A DNA stretch of 64,000 bases. Source: Diplonema papillatum (Eukaryota; Euglenozoa; Diplonemea; Diplonemida; Diplonemidae). This document shows positions 21,834 through 35,100 of the stretch, one piece after another. The position numbers were made by a program, and so were the translations under genes. Position 1 is the stretch's first letter, and each line of letters opens with the position of its first letter. The stretch covers positions 423,501-487,500 of the forward strand of contig JAPJBO010000033.1 in the NCBI GenBank assembly GCA_030068145.1, in the 5' to 3' direction. Below the pieces are notes generated by a model that saw only the letters and a list, made by a program, of their open reading frames with translations, did no database searches and was not told the origin of the DNA.

Positions 21834-23994
21834 CGGTACATGCCTAGCATATAGGGTGACGACGGCGTTCTACGCGGCGTGCGAGAGGTTGCCACGACTT
21901 CTGCCTCTGATGGAGAGCATCCGGGGAAGGTACGCCGAGGGGGACCTACCCCTGGGGCCAGTTGGGCTGGCGATGAGGAGCATGGAGGAGTGTGGACACG
22001 TATGGGGACCAGGGCCCCTGTCTCGCACGATGAGGAATGGTACAATGTTTGACCCGATAGCCTCGACACCCTCGAAGAGGGGGCATGAGGTGAGGGCGGA
22101 TTTGAGGGCGAAGACGTGGTCCCGTCTAGTAGCAAGGCGGCCGGGATTCGAGGGTGTGCAGAGGGCTGACCTGGAGCGGACGAACTCCTTCTGGAAGATG
22201 CGAGAATGTCCCGCGCACACCGCGAGGCTTATACGTGTAGCGTTGGCGGGAGGAGTGAACACGGCTGAGTTCACGTCGCGGATGAGGCAGGCCGGAGCTG
22301 AGCCGCAGGCGCCCAGCTGCAAGCACTGTGGAAGCGGCGATACCGAGGACGAGAAACACGTATTTTGGGACTGCGGAGCGTACTCGCACATACGGCGACG
22401 AGAGGCACATGCCGGGCTGATGGCGGCCAACCGCGCCGACTGGCCCAGATGCACGCTGGAACACGGAGTGGTAGTACCCGAGAATGCCCACTTCTCAAGG
22501 CGGCTCCAGGAGATGATGGCTGAAATCCTAGCGGAACGGGCAGGGCTCGAAGCACGAGGCTGGGTAGCCAGGAACCCCACGACCCCCTGGTCGAGAGCGG
22601 ATGCGATGCCTGCCAAGAAGCTCGACCACCCCTTTGCGCGGATTGCCCCGGCATGGGCGTGGGAGCGGAACAAGGCCTGGGGACTACCGACGTTTTATGC
22701 GTTGGTGGCGTGGCTATCAGACATGGAGTGGACCGAGAACGGGCAGGCGTCAATGCTAGAGCTTGCCATCGACTTTGAACTCTTTTCAGGCCTCAGCATA
22801 CCGCTGCACGAGAATACACCGAAGGGGGTGAGGGAGCGAGGAAACGTCCTGCGCTGCATGATCAGCGCTTTGGACAAGCTGGCGACACAGCAAGGGCTGG
22901 GGAGTTGCGAGAGAGGCGAGAGAGTATGCCCGACGACGTCGCTGTCGTTCATGGGCATCACGGGGATATCGGGGGTGCGGCCCAGGCCCCGCTTTCGCGA
23001 GGCACACACGGGGACGATCCTCGAAGAGCAGGTGAAGGGAAGCGATATAGGGACGCAGTGCCCGACGTACCCGGACTGGACGGCCGAGAGAGCGGCGAGG
23101 TGGGCCCTGCCTGTCCCACCACAGCTGCACCCCGACCCCGTACATATGCCGGGTGTCGGAGTAGAGAAAGCACTCGTCACCTGCGCGACCCACCACAAGG
23201 GGAAGTGTGAGGCGTGCCGAGCACTCGTCCGAAGGGACGTACCCACGGTAGAGATGTGCTGTCGGCACCATCACCACGCTGACGATGGGCAGCCGATCGC
23301 CGTGTGCGTGGAGCACAGCACGACGAAGTGCGGCGAGTGCAAGACGGCGGCGGCGTGCTGCCGCAGCGGGCATCATGCCTGCCGCACGCATGGCAGAGGA
23401 ACCTGCCAAGAATGCAGGAGGCTCCCTACGTTGACGCAGAGGAGACCGGCAGCGTGCTGCCGCCGCGGCCACCACCAACCAAACGAACCTAACGCCCCGG
23501 CAACCCCCGGACACAGCAAAAAGAAGAGACCCCTCTCACCCACCCAGGGGGGCGTACAACGTGAAACGCCGGCGGGAAAGCGCGCGGCGCAGGCGCCGCC
23601 CGCCGTAGCGAAGCAGAAGACGGCGACGACCGGACGGGCAGCCAAGAGGCCGCCACCAACGCCAGGCACCGGCGAACGACCAGCGTTGAAAAAGAGGGTG
23701 CTCGGCACCCCGAAGGAGAGCCCGATCGCCGGCCGCAAGCGGAAGAAGGCGAAGGCGACCACACCCGAGTCAGGGGTGCAACGAAGGAAGAGGATGGCCC
23801 TTAAAGCAAACAGCTACCAGAAACGTTCGACGTCCCCAAGCACTCCAGTGCCCTCGAGAGTGAAAAACGTGCAAGATTGTCCGCACCTGTGCCCCTCCAC
23901 GCAATCTCCAGAACCGCAAGAAAGCCCAGCGCCCCTGGCGCCACAAGTACTCGACCTTGACGACGCAATGACAGGTGACGACGTCATAAAGTAA
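21834..23994 (+). CDS. LINE copy C: thumb, zinc knuckle and Cys/His domain (5'-truncated)
   Basis: About 719 codons of uninterrupted frame cover the end of the thumb, the C-x2-C...H...C knuckle (about 22318), the Trp-rich region, the three Cys/His repeats (about 23180-23480) and the basic tail. Stop at 23992-23994. The frame is open from 21787 because the copy B 3' UTR happens to lack stops there, but those first codons are not protein of the element. No RT catalytic motif is present, so the copy cannot transpose on its own. Confidence 0.8.
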
Positions 23995-24062
23995 CCTTAA
24001 GCGGCGACACAGTGCATGCTAATCCATGTGGTTCATGTACTTAAAAGAACTCAATGCTTAAC
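23995..24062 (+). other. 3' UTR of LINE copy C
   Basis: Same 68-nt terminal sequence as copy A. To the right is unrelated DNA, so this is the right edge of the LINE array. Confidence 0.75.
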
Positions 24063-24269
24063 AGTCCTCACGTGGGCGGTGTCTTCTGACAGCACCTCGT
24101 GATGTTCGCATCACAAAACAAAGAAGACAGTGAAATGGTCGTTGCGGTTCGCTCGCCCGTTTCCTGAACAATCGTTCACTGAACCCGCGGTTAAATAACC
24201 TGGCCTCAGTGGTGCAAGCACCACGCGCTCTTCAAACCCAAGAAACATTTTCGCCCCCTATATCATACA
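24063..24269. other. Spacer between LINE array and hAT element
   Basis: About 200 nt with no recognisable gene or repeat. Confidence 0.5.
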
Positions 24270-25582
24270 TGTAACCCCCGACAAATTTGTCGGGGAAAAT
24301 CGGGGGAAATCGGGGGGGTTTCACTGTAGTGCACTGGCTGGGAAAAAGTTTTTTGTCGGCCCATTGGCATGACTACCAATTGAAAGGCTGAGAAAGAAAA
24401 TAAAATTTCTGAGAAATGGCGAACGAACGGGAAAAATAAATGTTAGCCGAGGCACGTCTTGTGCGACCCGGTCAGCTTTTGCGGCTGCTTTGCGAGTATT
24501 TCGCTCAACGCCCGCGCTTCCTTGACAACTGCCGGGGTTGGCATTCGGACTGCTTTTTAGTTGCGCTGGCTTTCGGTTCGACGCTGCGCTGCTTCCGGCT
24601 CTTCATCGCTTGTCGTGTCTTCGATAGCATCAGTCTTCTTTTTAGCTCTCTTATTTTCTGCGGGGCCGTCCTGCTGCCTTCCGAGGTGGTGAAGCAGCAT
24701 GCGGAGTTTTGTTCAGCCAACGGCTTTCTGCTGAAGAACAAGGAAATCCGGGACGGGCTAAAGGCGGCGGCTACGATGAAGATGTAGAGGTATCTTCTAC
24801 AGCTAGTGCACAGCTGTCCGATCGAAGTTCGACTTTGGCGCACTGGCCAGCCATGCATACCCAGAACCCTGAAGAGGGCCTACACAGAGCACCCGAATTA
24901 CGGCATCGTCATCAGTCTTCGATTCCTTCACCCAGTAATGGTCCTCCTTACCAGACGGTGCCTCTATCGAGGCAATGTGTGCTCTGTTTGCCGCGAGCTT
25001 CGCCGGTCGGTCAGAAGAGGTGTCCGGGCAGTTTGTGCAGTGGGCTGGCAGTGCTACGCTGACAAGCACCCGCGGTACAGCCCACGACTATTGGGCATCC
25101 TACACGGGGGAGCATCCAGCACTGCAGTACCTCGCTAAAATGTGTCTCAAGCTTTCACCGACCGACACACACGTGGATTCGGCCTTCAGTACACTGAACA
25201 TACTCGGAGAGAATAAAAGACGCCGCCGGTTGAAGCCGGAGATCATCGCAATGTGCGGCACTGATGCGATGTCGCAGGTGGGATTCGCGACGATGGTTGA
25301 GTGCCATGAGACATCTTCAGAGGAGTCGGACTTGGTGAGTAGGTGTCGTGGCCCGTGAGAAATAGCCGGCGAAAAAATATTCTGAGAGTATCCCAGTTTC
25401 GAAACACGTCGAAATAGTTATTTAATGCGATGTATGCACATTGTTTTCCCATCTCTTTGCCTTGCAGACAGGTAGAGTCCAACTTTAAATACCCCCGATT
25501 TTCCCCCGATTTTCCACCCATTTCCCCCGATTTCCTTACCGAGTTTCCCCGATTTCCCCCGACAAATTTGTCGGGGGTTACA
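24270..25582. mobile_element. Decayed hAT-like DNA transposon with 26-bp TIRs
   Basis: The left end begins TGTAACCCCCGACAAATTTG; the right end is its inverse and finishes ...GGGGGTTACA at 25582. The match extends 26 bp. The TIR itself contains the palindrome CCCCGACAAATTTGTCGGGG. Subterminal repeats of CCCCCGATTT occur inside both ends (24290-24325, 25485-25560). A transposase remnant lies at 24975-25358. I found no convincing 8-bp target duplication, so the flanks may have changed since insertion. Confidence 0.75.
24975..25358 (+). pseudogene. hAT transposase C-terminal (dimerisation) fragment
   Basis: The segment YTGEHPALQYLAKMCLKLSP, followed by THVDSAFSTLNILGENKRRR and LKPEII, follows the hAT C-terminal pattern (hydrophobic LA..L.. 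then S..FS......R..L.PE). The catalytic DDE core and zinc finger are not present in the element, so only the C-terminal part survives. Confidence 0.7.
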
Positions 25583-26067
25583 CGTATGCTATATATAAGA
25601 CACGATTGTAGGGGCCTTCTCCCCGTGACGGATTCGCCTGTGCTCTAGTAGCACGGGTGGTCCTGACTGTGACGAGCTACGAACAGCCGCCTGACAAACC
25701 AGACTCACCCCGCAGTCCCGTCTGCAGACACTCAGGTTCCGCGCTGCTGATGGTCCGCCTATGTGTATGTGTGGCTTAAAGGACGAAACACGGCGCAGAC
25801 GGGACCAGTGCGGTGTTGAGCACATATCCATTCCAAGCACGTTCTTGCAATCCCCCCTATGTGTAATATTGTTTTATTGCCAAGCGCGAAAAGCCTGGTT
25901 GTAAAAAAAAAACGGTATAAATTCATGCCAATCCATGCGGTATCACATTAACCTATTACCGTATTGGTTCGCAGAAAGGTGCTTGAGATGCATGCCAGTA
26001 AGTCCCACCGTGCACCGCAGGTAGCCCCCTTTCTCGTATTTGGCGCGAAAGAAACAAGAACAACGCG
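25583..26067 (+). promoter_or_regulatory. 5' flank of gene 2, putative promoter region
   Basis: A TATATAAG string lies at about 25590-25599 and a TATAAA string at 25916-25921, 147 nt upstream of the ATG. The second sits just after a repeat CCAAGCGCGAAAAGCCTGGTTGT + A-run that recurs at 41868, so it may be chance within a repeat. No other gene is visible. Confidence 0.25.
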
Positions 26068-29000
26068 ATGCTGCGGCTGTGCTCACTCGCTGCGCTGGCA
26101 GCCGTGAGCGTCGCGGTGGATGCGCCGACGCACCCGCGCTCCACCGTGTCGCTCCCGTTGAGCACGAATGGCGGCAAGATTGTCGACACGAACGGGGCCA
26201 ATGTGAAGCTGTCCTGTGTGACGTGGCCTGGTGGTGAGGATTGGCTCATGGTGCCCCGAGGGCTTGAGTACAACATTATCGACCGAATCATCATTTTGGT
26301 CGGTGACATGGGCTTCAACTGTGTTCGTTTGCCCTTCTCTCTCGAGCTCGTCGACACGAAGCCGGTGCTCCCAGTTGACGGTGACGAGTCGAAGCTGGCT
26401 TGGGAGAAACGGTTCATAGGTGGGAGCGCTATGGACGTGTTCGACGCTGTTGTGCGGGCGCTGACACGGAGGGGCATCTTGGTGATTTTGGAGAACCTCG
26501 CATCGGCCGCTGGCGAAGAAGGCGGGCTGTGGTACACTGACGCATACCCAGAAGAGAAGTGGATCTCGCTTTGGGAAGAGGTCGTGACTCGGTACGCGCG
26601 TATTCCGGGTGTCATTGGCTGCGGCCTTCGCGGTGGGCTGAGCACAGGGATCATCAACAGTGCCAACGTCGAGCCCACGTGGGGCAGTGGCAACGCGGAC
26701 TCGGACTGGCGCCTCGCAGCGATCAAAGCGATCGGCCGTCTGCAGGCTATCCGCGCCGACCTGCTGATGTTCGTTTCGGGCATTGACGGTGGCGAGAACC
26801 TGAAGGATGTCCGTGACCACCTTATAAGCAACGGCGACCTCATGGTGGGCAACAAGGTTGTCTACGAAGCATTCAACTTCCCGTCGTCGAACACCCCGAC
26901 GACCTCGTTCGAAGACTTCAGCGCTCGGCTCCTGGAGGACTGGGCGTACATCATGCTCACTGACAACTCTGCGCCGGTGTTCCTCGGAGCGTTTGGGGCT
27001 TCGCACACGGATGCGGGTCTTGACAGCCTCTACTGGCAGTTCCTCTCGCGTTGGTTGTCGGAGAACGAGGTTTCGTGGTCGTGGTCTCATCTGGCTGGCA
27101 CGTACAACGGGCGGAACACGAGCCTCATGCCTTACGGAAGTGAGGACCCTACCGGCCTTTTGAACATGACCTACACAGGCCCTGCGGAACCTAGACTGGT
27201 CCAAGAACTCCAGGCGTTGATGGACAAGACGTACTGGGTCAAGCTGCTTCCGACGCACCCGCGGACGAAAGTTACCTTGCCGTTGAGCACTGAAGGGACA
27301 AAGATTGTAGATGCAAATGGCGACACTGTGAAGCTCTCTTGCGTCACCTGGCCAGGTGCTGAGGGGGCCGAGTTTACCCCGGAGGGGCTGAATTCCAACT
27401 CGATCGACAACATTGTTGCGATGGTTGTCGACTGGGGCTTCAACTGCGTCCGTTTGCCGTTCTCTCTCCAGTCTGTGGAAACAAACCCTCCGATCGCTGA
27501 CTTGCTCTTCGAGCCGGGTTTGAAGGGGACAAATGCGTCGAACGCGACGGACGCAGTTATCGACTCGCTGACGCAGAAGGGGCTCATGGTTATCTTGCAG
27601 AACCAGGACGACGAGAGTGGGGCGTGGTATGATGATTCATACGACGAGGAGGCGTGGATTTCGCTTTGGGAGGAAATGCTCACTCGATACGCCAATGAGA
27701 AGCTCGTCATTGGCTGCGGCCTTCGCAACTCGCTGAGCGCAGCGACTGTGAACGGCATCGCTGTCAATCCGGAGTGGGGCACTGGCGACGAAGCGAATGA
27801 CTGGCGCCTCGCAGCCATCAAAGCGATCGACCGCCTGCACAAAATCCGCAGTGACGTACTGATGTTTGTCTCTGGAATCGAAGGCGCCGTGAACCTGAAG
27901 GGCGTCCGGGACCACCCCATCAGCAACAGTGACGTTTGGATTAACAACAAAGTTGTCTACGAAGCGCACGACCTCGCGACGTCGAGCGCCTCGTTCGAAG
28001 ACTTCAGCGCTCGGTTCCTGGAGGACTGGGCATTCATCATGCTCGAAGACAACTCTACGTTCAATGCGCCGGTGTTCCTCGGAGAGTTTGGGATCACGCA
28101 CTCGGACGCGGGTCTTGGCACAGTTTGGTGGCAGTTCATCTCGCGTTGGTTGTCTGAGCACGAGGAGGTTTCGTGGTCGTATTCATCTTTGCCCGGCACC
28201 TTGAACGGGAATGAGAACCCAGAGGGCCTCCTCAACGTGGCCTACAGCGGGCCTGCAAGTCGGAGGCAGATTCGCGACCTCCAGGCGATCATGCCCAAGA
28301 CCTACTGGGCTCCGATCCAACAGGGACACGCCCTCATGAAAGCAGCGGTGCCGTTGAGAACTGAGGGAGTGCAGATCGTAGACGCGAACGGCAAGAAGGT
28401 GACGCTGTCGTGCGCCAGCTGGCCGGGTGCCGAGAAGAGCCTGATGACGCCGCAGGGGCTCGAGTACAACACCATCGCCGGCATCGCCAAAATAGTTGCC
28501 GACTGGGGTTTCACCTGCGTCCGTTTGCCGTTCTCTCTCGAGCTTGTGGACACAAACCCGCTGCTCCCCATTGGTGGGGATGAGTCGAAGTTTGCGGCGG
28601 AGCCAAGCTTCTTGGGGAAGCATGCGTTGGATGTGTTCGATGCCGTAGTGAAGACGCTGACACGCAGGGGCATCATGGTGATTTTGGAGAACCGCCTGTC
28701 GGACGCAGGGTACTGCTGCAGCAATGACAACGGGAACGGGCTGTGGTACACTGAGTCATACCCAGAAGACAGGTGGCTCTCGCTTTGGGAGGACATGATG
28801 ACCCGGTACAAAAGGAACAAGCTCGTCGTTGGCTGCGTCCTCCGCAGTGAGCTGCGCACAGCGACCGTCAACAGTGCCACCGTCGCGCCCACGTGGGGCA
28901 GTGGCAACGCGGACTCGGACTGGCGCCTCGCGGCTATCAAAGCGATCAAGCGCCTGCAGGCTGTCCGCAGCGACCTGCTGATGTTCGTTTCGGGCATTGA

Positions 29001-31669
29001 CGGTGGAGAGAACCTGAAGGATGTCCGTGACCACCCCATCACCACCGATGACGCTGATACGCTGGGCAACAGGGTCGTGTACGAAGCGCACAACTTCCCG
29101 TCGTCGAACATCCCGACGACCTCGTTCGAAGACTTCAGCGCGAGGCTCCTGCAGGACTTCGCGTACATCATGCTCGAAGACAACTCTGCGTTCAATGCGC
29201 CGGTGATCCTCGGAGAGTTTGGGACTGCGCACACGGACGCGGGTCTTGACGACGTATGGTGGGAGTTCCTCTCGCGCTGGTTGTCGGAGAATCAGGTTTC
29301 GTGGTCGTGGTCGCCTCTGGTTGGGACCATGTATGGTAGCTCCGATCGGCCGTACGGCGACGAGGAGCCTAACGGCCTTTTGAACACAACGTACACTGGT
29401 CCCGCAAGCACGAGGCTGGTCCAAGAACTCCAGGCGTTGATGGACAAGACGTACTGGATCCCGGCTGGCGCGACGCACCCCGACACGACGGTGGCGACCC
29501 CCCTGAGCGTTGTTGGTTCGAAAGTTATTGACGCGAACGGCAAGCCCGTGAAGCTCTCGTGCGTCAACTGGCCCGGGGCCCAGGAGCATATTTTCGTGCC
29601 GTTGGGTCTTGAGTACAACACAATTGACGGCATCGTAGACCTGATGGTGGAGTGGGGGTTGAACTGCGTCCGCCTGCAGTTCTCTCTCGAGCTGGTGGAC
29701 AAGAACCCGGTGCCGCTCGACCACTTGCTTGCCAAGGAGCCCAGTCTTCAAGGGAGGCCGGCACTCGAGACGTACGACGCTGTTGTTGAGAGCTTGACAA
29801 GGAAAGGAATCATGGTGTTGTTGGACAACCACAATTCGGACGCCGCGTGGTGCTGTGGACGCACAGATGGAAACGGGATGTGGTACACCGAGACCTACTC
29901 CGAGGATTCCTGGATCTCCCTGTGGGAAGTAATGGTGCGCCGTTTCATGGACAACGACTACGTTATCGGCTGCAGCATGCGTAACGAGCCTCGGTGGGCC
30001 ACAGTCTACGGGGAATACATGAAGGTCTCGTGGGGCGACAAGAACCTCAAGACTGACTGGCGCACTGGCGCGTTGAACGCGATCAACAGACTGCAGACCG
30101 TCGCACCGCATTTCCTCTACTCCATTCCGGGCATCGAGTACTCGAAGGACCTGAAGGATATTCGCGACCACCCGATCCTCGACACCGACGTTTTGATTCC
30201 GCACAAGAGAATGTACGAAGCGCACTTATACGCTTGGGTTGGCACCGTCGAGTCACCGGAGTTGTTCCTGGAAGACCACACAAGACAGTGGGCGTTTGTT
30301 TTCATGGACGAAGATGCGGACTACGTCGCCCCGATTTTCGTCGGGGAGTTCGGAATGGAGCACATGAACGACAAACTTGTCGAACCCTGGTGGACACTGT
30401 TGCACCCCTTCATGGCCAAGCACGACATTGGATGGGCGTGGTGGTCCATGTCCGCTACCATGGGTGGCAGTCCAGGTCGTCCTTATGGTGGAGAGGAAAC
30501 GTACGGGCTGCCGAACACGACGTGGGATGGACCTGCCAACGAAAGGCTGATTTCCAGTCTCCAGGCACTCATGGACAAGGACTACTGGCCGGAGGTGAAG
30601 CAGATCGTTGTGCCGGACCCGCCGTTGATGCTCACCCCCGCGCCGAACGCGCCGACAACGCCGATCGTGAAACTCACCCCGACGGCTTTTTTTACGTTTG
30701 ACGAGACGCTAGACGACTCGGTGAACACAAGCGACGCCGCCCGTTTCATCATGAAGTCGGTGAACGATGAGGATGGAAACCGTCTCTCGTACGACGCCTA
30801 CTACAACACGGAAATCCCGGCAACCCCTTCGTACTCCACGGACGCTATATCCGGACACTCGATCTATTGCAACGGTACTGTCGGCATGCGCTTCCGGCAA
30901 TTGGTCAGCTCAGACGAGTACTCCTTCGCGCTTTGGCTGAAGCCGCAGAAGAAAGATATCCACTCGCCCGCGGTGTTCTGGGGGAATGCTGACACCTGGA
31001 TCAACCTGATGCCACGCTGGTGGTCGCAATACGGCATCCTCTGGAGTCGTGCCGGCTTCAACACAGTGTACGACACCCTTGTCGAAATCCCGATGATGGA
31101 GTGGACCCATTTCGCGGTTTCCGTGAGAAAGGGGGCCGTGTCAGTAATGCTGAACGGCACGGAGGTTGTCAACGCAATCGGACAAAGAGACATTTTCACG
31201 AACGTGGAACCGAAGTCCTTGTTCACGTTGGGTCTCAACTACTGGGATCTCCCATTCACCGGGTGGTTCGATGACTTCGTGGTTTATGACACTGCGCTGA
31301 CGGTGGCTGAGGTGAGGATGTCGCTTATTGAACAGCGTGGCGAGGCCGAAGTGGCCGCATTCTTGCAGTCAGACGGCAACCTGTGCCTGCGAGGCACCGT
31401 CGGGCGGTATTTGACGGAGAAGAAGGTCCGGCCCGGGCCGCTTTTCGGACAGTCATACGCGTGGGCGTCGAGCAATGAATCGGTCTTTTCGAACAACGGT
31501 CTCGCGGCCCCGCCGCAGAGCACCGCCGACCGCCTGCCGGTTGAGCTCACGCTGACGGTCCAGTTCTCGGCAAGCAACTCAATCCACGTGTTCGAAGACA
31601 TGTTCGTGATCAGCAACGTGCCCGTCGCGGCGTTCACGTTCGACTGCCAGTCACTCGAGGACATGATAG
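26068..31669 (+). CDS. Gene 2 exon 1: signal peptide-4xGH5-LamG-aBig-LamG(N-half)
   Basis: First exon of a three-exon gene: join 26068-31669, 32104-38238, 38676-39325. Exon lengths 5602 + 6135 + 650 sum to 12,387 nt, or 4,128 codons plus stop. Residues 1 to about 18 (MLRLCSLAALAAVSVAVDA) form a classic signal peptide. GH5 domains lie at about 18-391, 396-750, 752-1131 and 1135-1511, LamG at 1539-1755, an aBig-like Ig domain at about 1768-1850, then the start of a LamG cut by the intron. In domain 4 the acid/base is E1307 (RNEP) and the nucleophile E1427 (GEFG), with His in LDNHN and YEAH. Domain 1 has RGGL and GAFG (A308) instead. Domain 2 loses the acid/base Glu. Domain 3 has RSEL and loses His. 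Compared with module exons the N-terminal LamG half is replaced by the signal peptide, and one visible change is DHP to DHL near 26822. Confidence 0.92.
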
Positions 31670-32103
31670 GTCTGCCTTTTAGTTCTTTCTGCGTCTCGTA
31701 GCTTCGCACGACGGCCAAGCTAAAATCATCACGGGAGATTGCTTGTGGATGCAAAGCTCGACGACATCCATGAGCCGGTCCACCCCCCCTAGACCGTGAT
31801 GGACCGAAGAATACAGCATCGGGCAATTGATGCAGCTCTAGGGACTAGGGATGGACCTGATAGACCGTGGTGGACCGTGATTCACTGTGATAAACAGCGG
31901 CAGGCACTTCGATGCAGTTTCAAGAGATAGGGACGGACCGGCTCAATCCAATGACTCCTTGCTGGGGAGAGCGAGAGGCCACGTCGTCCCACTGCCGGAT
32001 TGTCTGCTGACTAGGTGCCGAAACACCTTTCCGCGTGTTGTCCATAGCTTTCCACGTTCAACTACAAAACCACCATTTCCCAACCAAACCTCAAAAACCA
32101 CAG
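31670..32103 (+). other. Gene 2 intron 1 (434 nt, GT-AG)
   Basis: Phase 1. Nearly identical to intron 2 (38239-38675). It contains several degenerate repeats of a GGACCGTGAT motif (about 31790-31885). The open frame running through part of it has no coding meaning. Confidence 0.85.
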
Positions 32104-35100
32104 GCGACGTCAACGCCGCGAAGTCCATTGAGACTGACGGAACGGATGGCGGCAGCGTTTCATACGGCACAGGCGTCTACGGACACTCGTTGTACCTTGA
32201 CGGCGAGACCGGCGTCCGGCTGCCGGACGACCTGGTTGGAGACAACTACACAGTTGCTTTTTGGGTCAAAAGACAGAGCACGACGGAGGAGACCACGCTT
32301 TGGTACGGGTACAAGGGCAACGATTGGTGCAGATTCCGCGTGAGCGACATCGGCGCGGGAGCCCTGCGGTGTGGAAGCACCAGCGCGGAACCGACGTTTG
32401 AGTTCGCGATCCCCGACTTCCAATTGCCGGTGGCGACGTGGACCCACATTGCATTCACCTTTGAGGACAACACCGCGACAGTTTCGTTGTTCGTGAACGG
32501 TGCCTTTGTGGGGAACATGACGGACATGCCACAGCTGTTTGCAGGCGGGTCAAGCGCTCTGGGCGTCAACAACACAGAAGCCGATGCTTTCAAGGGCTGG
32601 ATCGACGAAGTGCTCGTCTTCAACACTGCATTGACCGCGGCAGAGCTCAACGTGTTCCTCTGGCCGGAAACAGAGAAGCCTGCCGAGAGTGCGCCGACGC
32701 ACCCGCGCTCCACCGTGTCGCTCCCGTTGAGCACGAATGGCGGCAAGATTGTCGACACGAACGGGGCCAATGTGAAGCTGTCCTGTGTGACGTGGCCTGG
32801 TGGTGAGGATTGGCTCATGGTGCCCCGAGGGCTTGAGTACAACATTATCGACCGAATCATCATTTTGGTCGGTGACATGGGCTTCAACTGTGTTCGTTTG
32901 CCCTTCTCTCTCGAGCTCGTCGACACGAAGCCGGTGCTCCCAGTTGACGGTGACGAGTCGAAGCTGGCTTGGGAGAAACGGTTCATAGGTGGGAGCGCTA
33001 TGGACGTGTTCGACGCTGTTGTGCGGGCGCTGACACGGAGGGGCATCTTGGTGATTTTGGAGAACCTCGCATCGGCCGCTGGCGAAGAAGGCGGGCTGTG
33101 GTACACTGACGCATACCCAGAAGAGAAGTGGATCTCGCTTTGGGAAGAGGTCGTGACTCGGTACGCGCGTATTCCGGGTGTCATTGGCTGCGGCCTTCGC
33201 GGTGGGCTGAGCACAGGGATCATCAACAGTGCCAACGTCGAGCCCACGTGGGGCAGTGGCAACGCGGACTCGGACTGGCGCCTCGCAGCGATCAAAGCGA
33301 TCGGCCGTCTGCAGGCTATCCGCGCCGACCTGCTGATGTTCGTTTCGGGCATTGACGGTGGCGAGAACCTGAAGGATGTCCGTGACCACCCCATAAGCAA
33401 CGGCGACCTCATGGTGGGCAACAAGGTTGTCTACGAAGCATTCAACTTCCCGTCGTCGAACACCCCGACGACCTCGTTCGAAGACTTCAGCGCTCGGCTC
33501 CTGGAGGACTGGGCGTACATCATGCTCACTGACAACTCTGCGCCGGTGTTCCTCGGAGCGTTTGGGGCTTCGCACACGGATGCGGGTCTTGACAGCCTCT
33601 ACTGGCAGTTCCTCTCGCGTTGGTTGTCGGAGAACGAGGTTTCGTGGTCGTGGTCTCATCTGGCTGGCACGTACAACGGGCGGAACACGAGCCTCATGCC
33701 TTACGGAAGTGAGGACCCTACCGGCCTTTTGAACATGACCTACACAGGCCCTGCGGAACCTAGACTGGTCCAAGAACTCCAGGCGTTGATGGACAAGACG
33801 TACTGGGTCAAGCTGCTTCCGACGCACCCGCGGACGAAAGTTACCTTGCCGTTGAGCACTGAAGGGACAAAGATTGTAGATGCAAATGGCGACACTGTGA
33901 AGCTCTCTTGCGTCACCTGGCCAGGTGCTGAGGGGGCCGAGTTTACCCCGGAGGGGCTGAATTCCAACTCGATCGACAACATTGTTGCGATGGTTGTCGA
34001 CTGGGGCTTCAACTGCGTCCGTTTGCCGTTCTCTCTCCAGTCTGTGGAAACAAACCCTCCGATCGCTGACTTGCTCTTCGAGCCGGGTTTGAAGGGGACA
34101 AATGCGTCGAACGCGACGGACGCAGTTATCGACTCGCTGACGCAGAAGGGGCTCATGGTTATCTTGCAGAACCAGGACGACGAGAGTGGGGCGTGGTATG
34201 ATGATTCATACGACGAGGAGGCGTGGATTTCGCTTTGGGAGGAAATGCTCACTCGATACGCCAATGAGAAGCTCGTCATTGGCTGCGGCCTTCGCAACTC
34301 GCTGAGCGCAGCGACTGTGAACGGCATCGCTGTCAATCCGGAGTGGGGCACTGGCGACGAAGCGAATGACTGGCGCCTCGCAGCCATCAAAGCGATCGAC
34401 CGCCTGCACAAAATCCGCAGTGACGTACTGATGTTTGTCTCTGGAATCGAAGGCGCCGTGAACCTGAAGGGCGTCCGGGACCACCCCATCAGCAACAGTG
34501 ACGTTTGGATTAACAACAAAGTTGTCTACGAAGCGCACGACCTCGCGACGTCGAGCGCCTCGTTCGAAGACTTCAGCGCTCGGTTCCTGGAGGACTGGGC
34601 ATTCATCATGCTCGAAGACAACTCTACGTTCAATGCGCCGGTGTTCCTCGGAGAGTTTGGGATCACGCACTCGGACGCGGGTCTTGGCACAGTTTGGTGG
34701 CAGTTCATCTCGCGTTGGTTGTCTGAGCACGAGGAGGTTTCGTGGTCGTATTCATCTTTGCCCGGCACCTTGAACGGGAATGAGAACCCAGAGGGCCTCC
34801 TCAACGTGGCCTACAGCGGGCCTGCAAGTCGGAGGCAGATTCGCGACCTCCAGGCGATCATGCCCAAGACCTACTGGGCTCCGATCCAACAGGGACACGC
34901 CCTCATGAAAGCAGCGGTGCCGTTGAGAACTGAGGGAGTGCAGATCGTAGACGCGAACGGCAAGAAGGTGACGCTGTCGTGCGCCAGCTGGCCGGGTGCC
35001 GAGAAGAGCCTGATGACGCCGCAGGGGCTCGAGTACAACACCATCGCCGGCATCGCCAAAATAGTTGCCGACTGGGGTTTCACCTGCGTCCGTTTGCCGT

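Larger units (their letters stand above)
21834..24062 (+). mobile_element. LINE-like retrotransposon copy C, 5'-truncated
   Basis: Starts within the region encoding GTCLAYRVTTAFYAACERLP, directly fused to the 3' end of copy B, and runs to the family 3' terminus at 24062. Its C-terminal part resembles copy A more than copy B; for example both share the tail KANSYQKRSTSPSTPVPSRV. Confidence 0.87.
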
